Below the pieces are notes generated by a model. The model made no database searches and was not told the DNA's origin. It saw only the letters and a program-made list of their open reading frames with translations. A program made the translations under genes and the position numbers. 64,000 bases of DNA, taken from NCBI GenBank assembly GCA_037176725.1, contig JAZBRS010000075.1:78804001-78868000 (forward strand), written 5' to 3'. The DNA is from Posidonia oceanica. Its lineage: Eukaryota > Streptophyta > Magnoliopsida > Alismatales > Posidoniaceae. Shown here one piece after another: positions 10,996 through 23,437 of the stretch. Every line of letters begins with the position of its first letter. Position 1 is the first letter of the stretch.

Positions 10996-13900
10996 ATGGC
11001 TGAGCTCCATGGTTTCATATTATTCCTCCTGCTCTCCTCTCTCCTGCTCAACCTCTTCTTCTTCTTCTCCCCAGCTTCTGTAATTCACGTTAGACTAGAC
11101 CACTTGGGGTGGAGCAGGAAGGCAGCAGCCAACGCCGAGGCCGTGGCGGCAGTATCGTGTTCCGGCCATGGCAGGGCCTATTTGGACGGGATATCGGCTG
11201 ATGGATCGATGCCGGTGTGCGAGTGCAATACGTGCTACGGCGGCGATGACTGCTCGGAACTCGACGCCGACTGTTCTGCCGACGTCGACAGGTTTTTTCT
11301 TCTCTCTTGGTCCGATCTAGTTCGTTTGATTCTTCGGTGACCATGCATAAGAATCTAGTTTTCTAGCTCAAAAGACCAAGCGCTCTGGAGCTAACGTGTG
11401 GTTCTCAGAATTTTTTTACTACTCGGGAGTTGGGAATTCGATTTTGTCTTGTAGGTTTTGATGAGATGAGGTGGGAAATTTCGATCTGCAAAACTGCTGT
11501 AGATTGAATTTGTAGGAAGAACAGCTCAGCTGTCTCAAGATGTTTTTTTTGCCTTGCCATTAAGCAACGATGGACTACAAGCTTTTTTTTTTTTGACTTT
11601 TTGTGGGAATAGATGATGATGACGATGATGATGAAGTTTTTTTAAGAGAATTTTTTAATTTGAAGGAGTGATGACGATGGTGCAGCTGTTATTGTTTCTT
11701 GAATTAATTTCTATGAAAATCCTTTCTTTTTCACTTTATTATAAATTCTCCATCCTTCAGCTTTAAAAAATATTTTAAATTCTTTATTTCAAGTTCTCAT
11801 GGAATTCTCTCCTCCCTCAAGTTCACCTTCGTCTTCTCTTACATTAATGTCATTAGTTTATGACTGTAATACTCTAACGACACCGTTTAGATCACCACAT
11901 ACATTTTGAAATAAATCCTACAAATCCATGTACATAGAGCTCAATAGCATATCTTTTTGAACTATCTTCTATGTTTTTCAATATACTCTCTAATTCATGA
12001 TAGTTGGAGAAGATTAAAAAAAAACCATTTAGCGAAACAATGATAGTGGCGGTTGTCATAGAGCAATGGTAGTGGTGTATGTGGTGCTTTGTATCGGATT
12101 TATTGGTTACATGCTGGTAAGGTAATCATTTTAAACCCACAAGTTAATTTTTAATTATGGTTAATACACTTATGACTTATGATGAACTAAGGTTAGGGGG
12201 AGATTTCAAAATTACGTGAAATATAGAAATAAAGAGGCGTTTAAAATATTTAAAAAAATGAAGAATCTTTTTGTAATAAAGTGAAAAAATAAGAGTTTAT
12301 ATAATAATTAATCTTTCTTTTTTTAGAATAATAAGAAAGGAAGGAGTCTAGTCTTCGAAACCGAAGAAGAATGCTAGTTCAGCTCTCCTGACCAACTACG
12401 CTGGGCAGTTGATTTGATTATAATAATCAGTCTTTTTCTGGTGGCATTAATGTTGTTGTTACGAATGGTGCAGGGTCGCAGGGATCGGGACCTACTCATT
12501 GCAGATATTACAAATAGGTCCCTTTTCTTGTAATATTATAAACTTATCTAAGATTCTTGTTTCCTTCCACAAGGGTTAAAGAAATAGGAGAACAGTAAGT
12601 GCCTCGGTGGATTTCTTGTGGAGCTGAGGATAGAGGATATTTTATTTCTACTGAATCTATTAGGATTTTTTACATACAGATATGCCTATAAATATACACA
12701 TTGACATATATACTCCTTTAAACATCATAGATAACATATATGTCATAGAAATTCGAATTACTTTTAACTTTTCACATTACATATTCACTCTCAAAAAAAA
12801 ATTATAAAAGGAATGCCAAGGATTTTCAGGAGTATAAATGAAATTATGATATTTACTAGAGTATATATTTTTGTGGGTCGTGACCACATGTTTCACTCAA
12901 CAGATGCTTCAACACATGTCCGTTTGGTATCAATTCCGGGTTTTGGACAATCATAATTACCTTTCTTGATTTACATTCATGGTACATCTTCAACGTTTAA
13001 ACAGGCCGGATTAGTTGAAACCATGGAAATCAACTTTAACAAGCCATTACAATTCTCGTTTTCCTTTCATACAAATCAATGATCACTTGTTGCTCTTTAC
13101 GTTCACTTATGTAGTGGAAACCCCTTGTTTCTTGAGCCATATTGGATGAAGCATGCATCAAGCAGTGCAGTTGTTATATCAGGATGGCACAGGATGGGCT
13201 ACAGTAGCAATAGCAAAACAGATCAATTCATCTCTCTCGAGATCGAGAAACACATCCGTCTCCTCCATTGGTACGTCGGAAATGCCATCACAGACGACAA
13301 GTTCATCGTCTTCGGTGTAGGATCTACACAGCTCCTCAATGCACTTGTTCATGCTCTGTCTCCTGATTCTGGATCATCACCACCTGCTAGAGTCGTTGCA
13401 ACTGTTCCCTTCTACCCAGTTAAGTTCTCTCGACTAATCAACTCTTATCTAATCCAATTGTTATTACCTTTGGCTCATTTTTTTTGTGTTATCTGATGAG
13501 AACTTTTAATTGTTGCACAGATGTATGAGTTTCAGACTGAGTTATTCGATTCCGAGGCGTACAAATGGAGCGGATTTACATCAAATTGGTCTAGTCCTTT
13601 GAATTCATCCACGACAGATGTTATAGAGTTTGTTACTTCTCCAAACAATCCTGATGGGAAGTTGATGAAACCAGTTCTTCATGGTTCATCTGTCATCAAT
13701 GATCATGCCTACTACTGGCCCCATTACACTCCAATCCCAGCTCCTGCTGATGAAGATGTCATGATCTTCACCATGTCCAAGATGTCGGGCCATGCCGGTA
13801 GCAGATTCGGGTGCGTATTAATTAATTAGGAAAATTTGTATGTTACAGGATTAGGCTGCATATAAGTTACAAATTAGTACGTTTACAGGACTACTCTAAC

Positions 13901-14649
13901 GTTAAGTAATTGAAAAATTATTCTCGGTTTTATATACATAGCACTGGACCTTTTCACCCATAGTCACTTGATCTTGACTTGAATTCGTAGACTTTAGTGT
14001 GGCAGCACAAAGTCATCACTATCTTGATCTTCTTCACGTCTCAGGTGGGCGTTCATAAAAGACCAAAGAGTATACGAAAAGGCAACGGTGTATTTGCGGT
14101 TGAACGTCTTGGGTACTTCTCATGACACACATTTGAGAATGCTCATGATCATGAAATCAATCCTAGCACAGAAGAGAGGAGAAGAAGGCGACATCTTCAG
14201 ATTTGGACGACAGAAAATGACTGAAAGATGGAGAACGTTGAGCCAAATCGTGTCGTCCACCAAACGTTTCTCCCTCCAATCACTTAGTCCCCAGTATTGC
14301 ACTTACTTCAACAAGACCAGAGGTCCTTCTCCAGGTAATTAAGATTCAATATGTTATAATGTACACACACTAACAAGCAGAAGAATTCAGTTTGACTTTC
14401 TTGTTTCTGTTGTACATGCATTTGTGTCTTTTAGCCTATGCTTGGCTGAAGTGTGAGGTAGCGGAAGAGGAAGATTGCAATGCAGTTCTTGAAGCTGGAG
14501 GTATCATCTCCCGTGGAGGTGCTACCTTCCGAGCCAGCAAGCGATACACACGTCTGAGTCTTATCAAGACTGATGACGATTTCCAGTTGCTCGTGCAGCG
14601 ATTGCGGATCCTCGCCTCTGCAGAAATGGAAGGGGTCGAAATTATGTAA
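10996..14649 (+). CDS. Alliinase / tryptophan aminotransferase-related protein (five exons)
   Basis: PLP-dependent fold-type I enzyme of the alliinase/TAA1-TAR family. Members act as C-S lyases or as aminotransferases in auxin synthesis; which applies here is not known. Exons 10996-11291, 13115-13418, 13521-13810, 14045-14334 and 14435-14649 all have GT/AG borders and join in frame to 464 residues. Residues 8-30 are strongly hydrophobic (signal or membrane anchor). Cys 55, 75, 77, 80, 86 and 93 form the EGF-like alliinase domain. GSTQL binds the cofactor phosphate region; SPNNPDG, DHAYYWPHY and SKMSGHAGSRFGWA follow, with Lys287 in SKMSGH as the PLP lysine. The EGF domain is typical of alliinase and TAR3/TAR4-type members. 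Intron 1 is 1.8 kb, AT-rich, with nothing recognised. I chose the second in-frame ATG (MAELHG) because the first lies before the GA repeat and would spoil the signal peptide. Confidence 0.93.
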
Positions 14650-15572
14650 AATTCTCGAGGAAAGAGTTCCAAGCCTCAGCGGAACTCAACCTTTGATTGA
14701 CAAAAAAGAAAGCACATGCCGAAAGTCCAAGATTATCTCAAGCTTATCTGTATGTAATCGATTATTTGAACATCTCTTATATTCCATGTTCAAATCAATT
14801 TACGAAAGTAATGTCTATATGTGTATCTCAAGATAAGAAACAAAATTTAAAGAATAAAGATCTGGTGTGCTTAAAGATTTATCTTCTTTTGTATGCTTTT
14901 TTAGCCTCTATGAGATCTGGGTAACCACAGATACACGCAAATGAGATGATAGTAGATGCTGCTTTGGATTGTTTGGTTCTGTATAAATATTAAATTGAGA
15001 TCTTTGTTTTATGACCTAAAATTTTTTACTTCAAAATCATGGGATTCCATATATTATGATGCTCCCGTTATCAAACAATTGAGCATTACGTCAGAATCTT
15101 GAAGTGGCTTATCCCAAAGTTTTGAATTGCCTTTATGTCTTCCAGTGGGCTTTGTCATTCTTCTGTTTCTCCTTTGTATATATGTGTTTATAGTGACCTA
15201 ATGAATTAGGTTTCAGTTCTCTTATTTGTACTTGCGTTGATTATTAAAAGGTACGAAACATAGGAAACACCTTGGTCTGACAAATTTGCCATTAAAACTA
15301 ATGGATGCAAGGCAATGGTAACATGTAACACGTACTAATGACATTTGAATTTGCAAAAGTATAATTTCAAAAAGACCCTCTGATCATTATATAATGTTGA
15401 TGGTACCCACCAACCTCTAATAATCACACGACTTGTCTTTCGATGCCTACCAAAGCATAATAGTTGTTGAGTCGTCCAAGATTCCTACTCCATTCAACTA
15501 TACACTTCGAAGCTTCCTTGTGTGTTCGTACTGTCAATAATTCTCCATAACGTGTGGAGGAGAGACTCTTCC
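14650..15572. other. Intergenic spacer between the two TAR-like copies
   Basis: Probable 3' UTR of the intact gene, then AT-rich sequence. I see no gene, repeat or structured element. The start of the pseudogene copy follows. Confidence 0.5.
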
Positions 15573-15785
15573 ATGGCTATTACTGGGATCCATTTCTTCA
15601 GGTTCTTCCTTTTTTTTCTCTTCTCTCCTCGACCACTTCTTGCTTTCCACGCTTGTATTATTTGACAAAGCTCAAGAATTAAGTTGCAATGACGTATGCG
15701 TGAGTGCAACATGTGCGACAATTGCTCTACGCTTGACCTCAATTGCCCAACCCACATCAATAGGTTTGTTGCATCTTCTAAGGCC

Positions 15786-15957
15786 TCACTTGGAACTACG
15801 ACTTTTACTAAAAAGTAGTTTCAAACGAGTATTTCATCTAGAAAATTGTCTTAAAAGCAGTGATCATCTTTTCTTCGACTTTGATCTAAAAAACTACTAA
15901 CAAAAAAACTGTAGTGCATAACTTTTGAATAAAAACTGTACTTCCAAACGATACCTA
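15786..15957. mobile_element. Small TIR element (MITE-like) in intron 1 of the pseudogene
   Basis: Left end CACTTGGAACTACGACTTTTA and right end, read in reverse complement, ATCGTTTGGAAGTACAGTTTTT are imperfect inverted copies. The length is about 170 bp, with an internal ACTTTTACTAAAAAGTAGTTT palindrome. It begins about 22 bp after the exon 1 donor. Target duplication not clear. Confidence 0.5.
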
Positions 15958-17856
15958 AAGGTGTGTTTGTGTGCATCATCTAAACAAGGGATTTCATTTT
16001 TGAAATGATACTATTTGTGAGTCACTTGTTGATTGGATTGTTAGTATTTGAAGATGCTGTGCTCTTTTGTGTTCACCAAAACGTAACAAAATTTAAATTC
16101 TAAACTATTCAAGCAATTTTCAGATGAATCCGGAGACAGACAGTTCATTTTATTTAAAGTGTTCTTCAGCAATTCTAGGAGCTTGTTTATCAAAAAATTG
16201 ATCCTTAAGTGATCGTGAAAAATTTCATCTTTCCTGAAGCTTATATTTAGGACAATTTGTTAGATTCTGAATGTGAAAATATCTCAATAATGATTGAGTT
16301 CCTGCAGAGTCCAACCATTTTGGGTTCCTTGGAGCGATGAATCTTCTCCTCCCAAAGAAAAGGACGCCCAAAAACTCTTCTCAATTATTGAGGAAGGGTA
16401 GAAAGAAGTGACAACATGGATGATCTAAGCGCTTGCAATTTGCAAAACGTGTAGTTGTGAATGGCACGGGTAATTAATTAAATTGTCCACTGAACCGCCC
16501 AAAATCGAATCATGGGTCGATACCTTCATGAGCCCAAGACCAAACTCTCCATTCAAGCTTACAACTGAGCCCATTTCTAGATCTTTTGTGGGGCAGGCTG
16601 GCCCGTTTAAGACAGTTGAACGATTTGGGAGTAAAACGTACAGGACTGTTAAATGTCAAAACTGTGAACCTATGTTCATGGAAAAAGAAAGTCAATATTA
16701 ATAGTACTTGATGATTTTGAGCCATATCGAATGAAGCATGCATCAAGCAGTGTCCTAGTGATATTGGCCGTTGTATAGATCTCGATCGACCTTGAGAGAC
16801 ACTTTTCGACCTCAATAGACACATCCATCTCCTTGATTCGTACGTAGGAAACGCCATATCAGAGATGACAAATTCATCGTCTTCGGAGTATGATCGACGC
16901 ATGTCCTCAATGCGCTTGTTCATGCTCTCTCTTTAGATTCTGCATCATCACCAGCTAGAGTTTGTTGCATCCATTCCTTACTACCCAATTCAGTCCGAAA
17001 TCCTCTTGACATTCAAACTTAAAATTCATGTCGTCCTATACTAGTTTCTTTCTAACCAATACATCATGTACAGGTGTATGTATCTCAAACTGAGCATTTT
17101 GATTCAAAGGAATATGAATGGAATGGTGTTGCATCAAATTGGCTTAGTACTTCCGATTCAGCCACAAAAGATTTTATCGAGTTTGTTACCTCTCCCAACA
17201 ACCCTGATGGGGAACTGAAGAAACCTGCTCTAAATGGTTCATCAGTCATCTATGATCATGCCTACAACTGGCCTCATTACACACCAATCCCAGTTCCTGC
17301 TGATGAGGATGTCATGACGGGTAGCAGAATCAGAAAAAACCAAAATCAATTAAACACGACAAAGGTCAGGAACATCGGCATCCTCGTCTTCTCCTCACGT
17401 GCAGGTGGGCTTTGATAAAGAATGCTAGTGTGTACGACAGAGCGACAAAGTACACGGAGTCGATCGTCTAAGAATGCTCATGAAATCAATTATGGCGAAT
17501 AAGAGAGGAGGACGAGGAGGAGATATCTTCGCATTTGGGCATGAGACTATGAGTAAAAGATTTTGTCAACCACTAAACGTTTTTCTCTCTAGTCACTAGG
17601 TAGTGTTTGGTACGCTGTAATGGAGACTAAAATAGATTGAAGTGGAATAAAAAAATTTCATTTCAATGTTTGATATAAAAATATCTTTAGAATAGCCATA
17701 GGAATCAAATTCCTATTGAACATAAGAATTTCATTTCTTCTCAAGAAGTAAGGAATTTAATTCCTAAGTTCATTGAAATAAAAAAAAAACCCCGACGTTG
17801 CATCTGACGGCTCCTCCCTCCTCCGCCCCCCTTTCTCCTTCCTCTTCTGCCGCACC

Positions 17857-20800
17857 TAGACATGTAAATCGGACCGGACCGGGCCGCTACAGTAATCGGG
17901 CCGGTCCGGGCCCAGCCCAGTTAACCATAGGGCAGGCCCAGCATAGCCCATGGTTGGACCGGGCCGAGCTGGTCCATTTGGTCCATTTTTTTAAAAAAAA
18001 ATTTACTTTTTTTTATTAAATATTGATATTTAATATACATTAAAAAATTGAAAATTACATAAGATATTTAAAATTTTACATCTTTACAATTTTTTCATAA
18101 ATATTTAAAAAATTATATCTTAAAGTTGATGCCTGTTACATCTTAAAATTACATTTTAAATGTTTAATCATGTGTGTAGCCCGTTTCGGTCCCCGTGCCC
18201 GTTGAAGTTAATGCCGTTTCGTCGTCTTCAGTATCACTCTTTAAGTTGAGTCCTTGGAGACGATCAACCGCATCGTACTAGTCCTTCAGACACACGAAGG
18301 CTTCTACAGACTTTTCTGATAATCTACTTCTTTTATCACTTAAAACTCTTTTTCCTGTAGAAAATGCAGACTCCGACGCCATAGTAGACGTCAGAATTGT
18401 TAGTAAATCTTTAGCCATTCTAGAAACTATAGAAAACCTAATTGCGGTATTAGACCACCATTTTAATATATCTAAGTTATCTATTTCTGATTCACTAAAT
18501 GTAAATTCACATTCTAAATAATTTTCTAATTTATTATTTGTTAATGATTTTACATATTTTTCCTTTTTCTTATTTAAACTATTCCAAAATGAACTACCAG
18601 TGCTACTACTAGTATGTGATCCTACAGTACTAGATCTAGGTGCACTAGAACTACCTTCACCACATATTTTAACATATTCTTCAAATAATGTATATAAAGT
18701 AGTCTTAATTTTATCATTAAATTCTTCTATTAAGTTACTTTTATTTATGTTACTAAAAATATCATCTATAAGTACTATATAATTAACTAATCTATGCCTA
18801 GGATCCATAATTATTGCTAAACATGCCTACATTGAAGGATCATCCCAATAACTATTATATTTATGTTGCATTACTTGAATAATATTTACAAAACATGGTA
18901 TTTCTCTATATTGCTGAAAAATATTTGTAATATTAAATAAATTAATTAAAACTAGATTACTAGTAGGATAATATTAACCAGATAATTGTTTAGTAACATT
19001 ATAAAAAGGTTCTAAAAAATTATGAATTATTTGAGAATTTTACCAATCTTCATCATTTAACATATAATTAGATTTTATATTATAAAATGCTGTAATTAAA
19101 TGACTATAAGGTAAACTTGAACTTAACATATCATAAATTAAGTTCCATATATGTTGAACATCTAATTTAAATTTTTTAGGTCTTATACCATTTTCTGAAC
19201 ATAAATGCCTAAATTCTTGATATCTTTTAAGCTAATGTTTGAATAAATAAAATAGTTGATATTATATTTTCTATAAAAGGTCTAATGTAATATATACCAT
19301 CTTGTACAATTAAGTTTATTATGTGACAACAACACCTAAAATGAAAGATTTCACCATTTAACATTGGTTTTAGATTTCTTTTTAATAAATCTATGGCAAC
19401 ATTATTATTAGAAGCATTATCAAAAGATATTGTATTAATTTTATAATATAAGTGAAATTCTTTAAAAATTTATTCTAACATATTAACTATAGCCTTACTA
19501 GTATGTGGATGATCAAATGCTCTAAAAGCTATTAATCTTTTTTGTAAGATCCACTCTATGTCTATCCAATGTGCAGTTAAACATAGATATGGAAAATTAT
19601 TAAGGCCTGTCCAAACATCACAAGTTAATGATACTCTACATAATAAACTATAAAATATTCTCATTATATCTTGTTTATCTTTTTTAAATGTTTTATAAAT
19701 TATATTTTTTGTAATGTTTCTAAAATGACTTTTAAATTGTGGATTAAGACAATCTTGTACACAAGATCAAATTTTTTATTTTCTGACAATGAAAATGGTT
19801 GTTTATTGTGTACTATATATTTTATTATACGTTCTTTTGCTCCTTTTGTATTATATTTCCAATTTACTAAACCACTAGAACCTATATGTAATTTAGATTG
19901 CCTTAAGTCTGTATTTTCTTCTTTATTGTATGCAGCTAAACATTTTTGTAAATGCCTAGAAATGTGACCTACACCTCCACCCCTAGGACAAGTATATCCT
20001 AGACCACAATAATTACAATAACATCTATTTTCATCTGAAGGGTCTAATGTTACATGTTCCCAAACCCATGAATTCTGATTCCTAGGTTTTTTGCTGCCAG
20101 TGGATTGTGTAGGGGTATCTTGATGTTGAGGTTAGTCTGACTCCTAGATTGGGATATAATCATGGCTTCCTATGTTTTCCATTATAAATATCTAAAGTAT
20201 GAAAAAACAAATGAAAATTATGACTAGAGAATTTAACAGTAGAGAAAAACAGATGTAATAACTAATGTATGAATTATGATTATGAAACCCTTAATCCAAA
20301 AGTCCTAAAATCCAAAAATAGAGGGAGTAAAAGTAGAGAAATTGGAGGGATTGAAAGTAGAGAAGTTTTGTAGCTCAGAAGATTAGTAGTAGCAGAGCCA
20401 GAGAAAAATTGAACAGATCAGCAGACGGGAGACCGGAGTGTGGGAGAATTAACCACTTGGGAGAATTATGAAAGTGGAAGAATTGTGAGGGTAGGAGGAT
20501 TATAAGTGTTATAATAAGAGAGAAGAGTGAGTTGTGTGAAAAAATATGAAGGTATGATAGGATATTTATAGGAAAATGAAGAGAAGAGAAAAGAAGAGAT
20601 GGAGAAAAAAAAATAAAAAAAAAATAAAATGGCAAATATAACCGTTGGCAACCATCGACTACAAAAATTTGGCAACGGTTGCCATGCCAAACGTTTTGAT
20701 TTTTTTTTATTTTTTTTCAATTTTACCGGACTGGGGGCCCGACCCACGCAGATTTGAGCAGCCCACTGGGCCCACTTAGCGGGCCCAAATGGGCTGGATT

Positions 20801-20891
20801 GATGGGCCTGCCTGGCCCGAGTCCATACTGGGCCTGGGCGGGGCCGAAACACAGGCCAGGCCAGCCCGACCCGGCCCAATTTACATGTCTA
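17857..20891 (-). mobile_element. hAT transposon, 3035 bp, with perfect 8-bp TSD
   Basis: Terminal inverted repeats are TAGACATGTAAATCGGACCGG at the left and TAGACATGTAAATTGGGCCGG for the right end in reverse complement. The flanks are identical 8-mers GCCGCACC at 17849-17856 and 20892-20899, the size diagnostic for hAT. GC-rich subterminal repeats (GGGCC, CCGGACC types) occupy about 17865-17955 and 20725-20875. A broken BED/hAT transposase lies between. The element is inserted in the C-rich core of the outer TIR element and is therefore younger than it. Confidence 0.95.
18278..20182 (-). pseudogene. BED zinc-finger / hAT transposase relic
   Basis: From an ATG near 20182 the minus strand encodes pieces of a BED finger: SWVWEH, then CYCNYCGLG, then HISRHLQKC (about 20110-19930). 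It ends with the hAT C-terminal dimerisation region (18278-18808: LDILKWW, TSTMASESAFSTGKRVLSDKR, VEAFVC). The middle third is full of stops and frameshifts. The domain order is that of plant RICESLEEPER-like hAT transposases. This copy cannot make an active protein. Confidence 0.85.
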
Positions 20892-21815
20892 GCCGCACCC
20901 GACTCCTCCCTCCTTTGCCCCCCTTTCTCCTCCCTCATCTGCTCCTTCCCTCCTCTACCCCCTTGCTCCTCAACTCCCTCCCTCCTCCGCCACACCCGAC
21001 AACTCCTCTCTCCTCCACCCCCCTTTCTCCTCCCTCCTCCGCCGCATCTGACGGCTTCCTCCCTCTTCCGCCCCTTCCTCCTCAACTCACTCCTTGTTGC
21101 CCAAGCTGAAGGATTGCACCACCGAACATTCATTCGTGGATCGATTTTGTACTGCGGATCGTTGGATAGGGTGGTAAACTTTTTAGAAATTGAGATGAAC
21201 TTGTCACACAAGGGAGTGCTTAGGCCATGTGTTGAGAGGAGGGGGAGTGACGACGTACACTCGTGCTTGTCGATGTTGAGTGGTCACCTCGGGCCGGTGA
21301 AGTGCTTGTCGGTGTTACGGAGGTGGAGACGAAGAGGAGGGCGGAGATCATTATTCTAGACACAAGAATTGCATATCAAACACAAGAATAGAATAAAATT
21401 ATTCCATTTTATTACATTCTATTCTAATCCAAATTCTATTCTAAAGTTCATTCCATTCTTGTCTATTTCTATTCTAATGTACCAAACACAGTAATTGTAA
21501 CTATACGAATAAGACCAAAGAACCTTCTCCAAGTAATCAAAATTAATTTGAATTCCAATTCATGCTTACTCTTATCGGCTGAACTCAATTTTATTTTGCA
21601 TTGCAGCTTATGGTCGGCTGAAGTGTGAGATGACAGAACATTGCTGTGAAGTTCTTACAGCTGCAGGCATAATCATTCGCAATGGTTCATTGTTTGGTGA
21701 AAACAAACGATATACACGTTTGAGCCTTCTAAAACCCAACAACGATTTCCAGTTGTTGTTGCAGAGATTCAAAGGTCTTGTCTCTACAGCCACGTCTGAC
21801 GTCAAAGGTATCTAA

Positions 21816-22740
21816 ATTAAGAAGTTGAAAGTGAACTGATGAACACAGAAAGTTCATGTAGAATGCAAGAATAATCTCAAGAATTCCACCAAAGTGATTG
21901 ATGTATAGATATATTTAGTGGCAAGAAAAAAAAACATATACATGTTACAACATATCGACGGTTGCTAGTCCAAGCTTGACTTTGAAACATTCTAGGAACT
22001 AGCAAATTCTTTCTAGCTTCTCTAGACAAGGTGTAACCTGGTAGGAATCTTCTGTCATCCTCCATCATTTACCTCGTTTGCTTATAAATAGAATAGTAAT
22101 AATATGTTACTACCATGACTGTTGTGTATGTTCAAACCATGAGTCTCCAATTTGGATATATAAAGCAATGGTGATTGCAACCACAAAAGAAGATGGTATA
22201 TGGTAAATGTTGTGGAATGAGCTTTGTTAATGTTTATATTCATTTATAAATTCATATAAATATTTGTACATCGATATGTCAAGATCAAGGAAGGTCACAA
22301 ATAAAAAAAACTAACTCCATCTTCACCTATATTTTGACATATCCAACACATTTGCTTTTACTTATATCCGTGTGTAGTGTTATAAAAATAAACCAAATCT
22401 AGTCATAATTTACAACAATCACTGTAAGTTCTATGGTTTTGGGATTTAAACTTTGGTTTTAGACGATCCTTCAATTGCCAAACAGAGATGAGAGATATAG
22501 GGCAAAGTTTTTTTCCTTAAGCAGTAGAAGAGATTTTTAAGTATAAATCAAACCATATAAAAATAAAATAGTCATTCATCAAATCAACCTTAGATCACAT
22601 GCACGCTAGATAAGGAACCATATAATTGATAATCTAGAAAAAGATCCCCAATAAACTCCATTTCTCACAACCATGAATTTGATGACAATAATACTCAACC
22701 TAGTCATGTGGATAACTAGCCCAGATGTTCACAAATCATA
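21816..22740. other. Intergenic DNA after the TAR-like pseudogene
   Basis: AT-rich sequence following the exon 5 stop. No open gene, no transposon ends and no repeat recognised. Confidence 0.4.
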
Positions 22741-23075
22741 AGCAACAGTAGTCTTTAGAAGCTCTACTAATGTTTTATCTAGGTATCTAGAATGAAGATC
22801 CACTAATGTTTTATCTAAGTATCTAGAATGTTCTTAGTTCGAAGAATACTATGCATCTTCCCATTGCTAATTGTAAGCATCATATCCCAACAATCGACTT
22901 GTAGTAACAATAGTCTTTAGAAGCTCTACTAATGTTTTATCTAGGTATCTAGAATGAAGCTCTACTAATGTTTTATCTAGGTATCTAGAATGTTCTTAGT
23001 TCGAAGTATACTATGCATTTTCTCATTGCTAATTGTAAACAACATATCCCAACAATCGTCTCGTAGTAATCAGCA
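22741..23075. repeat. Two-copy tandem repeat (about 170 bp) with internal about 45-bp duplication
   Basis: AGTCTTTAGAAGCTCTACTA begins both copies (about 22,750 and 22,911). Each copy contains TGTTTTATCTAGGTATCTAG twice, then GTTCTTAGTTCGAAG, CCCATTGCTAATTGTAA (or TCTCATTGC) and CATATCCCAACAATCG. The repeat is AT-rich and non-coding. Confidence 0.85.
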
Positions 23076-23437
23076 AATATGAACTTGACTCTTGACCTTT
23101 GTAAAGTGTAGCTATTTGTCTCAGTCTCATTTGTCCAACATTCATATTTTCACTTTAAGCTGCTGAACATCATTCTTGTAGTAAATTTATCTTTTCTAAC
23201 CAACATGTTTAGTTAAGCATTAAAGAGATATGAATATAGTGGAAGCAATTAAAATCTAATCACAAACCATAATTTTGACAAACCCTAATAGATCTGAGTA
23301 CATGTGTTCATCAACAAATGCAAGCATGAGCTTCTAATCAAACATCTATACTGAACCAAACTGTACAGAGTATGACACCAATGATATTAAACCAAAGAAA
23401 GATGCAAATTGAAATTTATTACCAGCATCCATCCATA

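Larger units (their letters stand above)
17601..21490. mobile_element. Outer TIR element inserted in exon 4 of the TAR-like pseudogene
   Basis: Left end TAGTGTTTGGTACGCTGTAA and right end, in reverse complement, TGTGTTTGGTACATTAGAAT are inverted repeats. Similarity extends about 50 bp (AATAGA, AAGTGGAAT / AAGAATGGAAT). Sequence on both sides is exon 4 of the pseudogene, which fixes the insertion. Without the hAT inside it, the element is about 0.85 kb, C-rich in its centre (repeated CTCCTCCCTCCTCCGCC), and shows no coding sequence. Superfamily and target duplication are not assigned. Confidence 0.65.
15573..21815 (+). pseudogene. Tandem pseudogene copy of the alliinase/TAR-like gene, split by nested transposons
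   Basis: All five exons are recognisable by homology to the upstream gene. Exon 1 (15573-15763) keeps the ATG, a signal-like start and ECNMCDNCSTLDLNC, but has TGA stops at 15663 and 15690 and an internal deletion. Exon 2 (about 16705-16987) has stops. Exon 3 (17074 to about 17329) is open with SPNNPDG and DHAYNWPHY, but a deletion of roughly 33 bp removes the IFTMSKMSGHA part, including the PLP lysine codon. Exon 4 begins at 17405, has a TAA near 17470 and is broken at about 17600. Its end, with NKTKEPSP, resumes at about 21491-21531. Exon 5 (21607-21815) is open and ends in TAA. It cannot encode an active PLP enzyme. The intact neighbour is in the same orientation, so this looks like an old tandem duplication. 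Confidence 0.9.

Noticed and set aside
20466..21359. Pro/Arg-rich ORFs near 20.5-21.4 kb
   Set aside because: They cross the hAT end and the C-rich core of the outer TIR element, so they cannot be a single gene.
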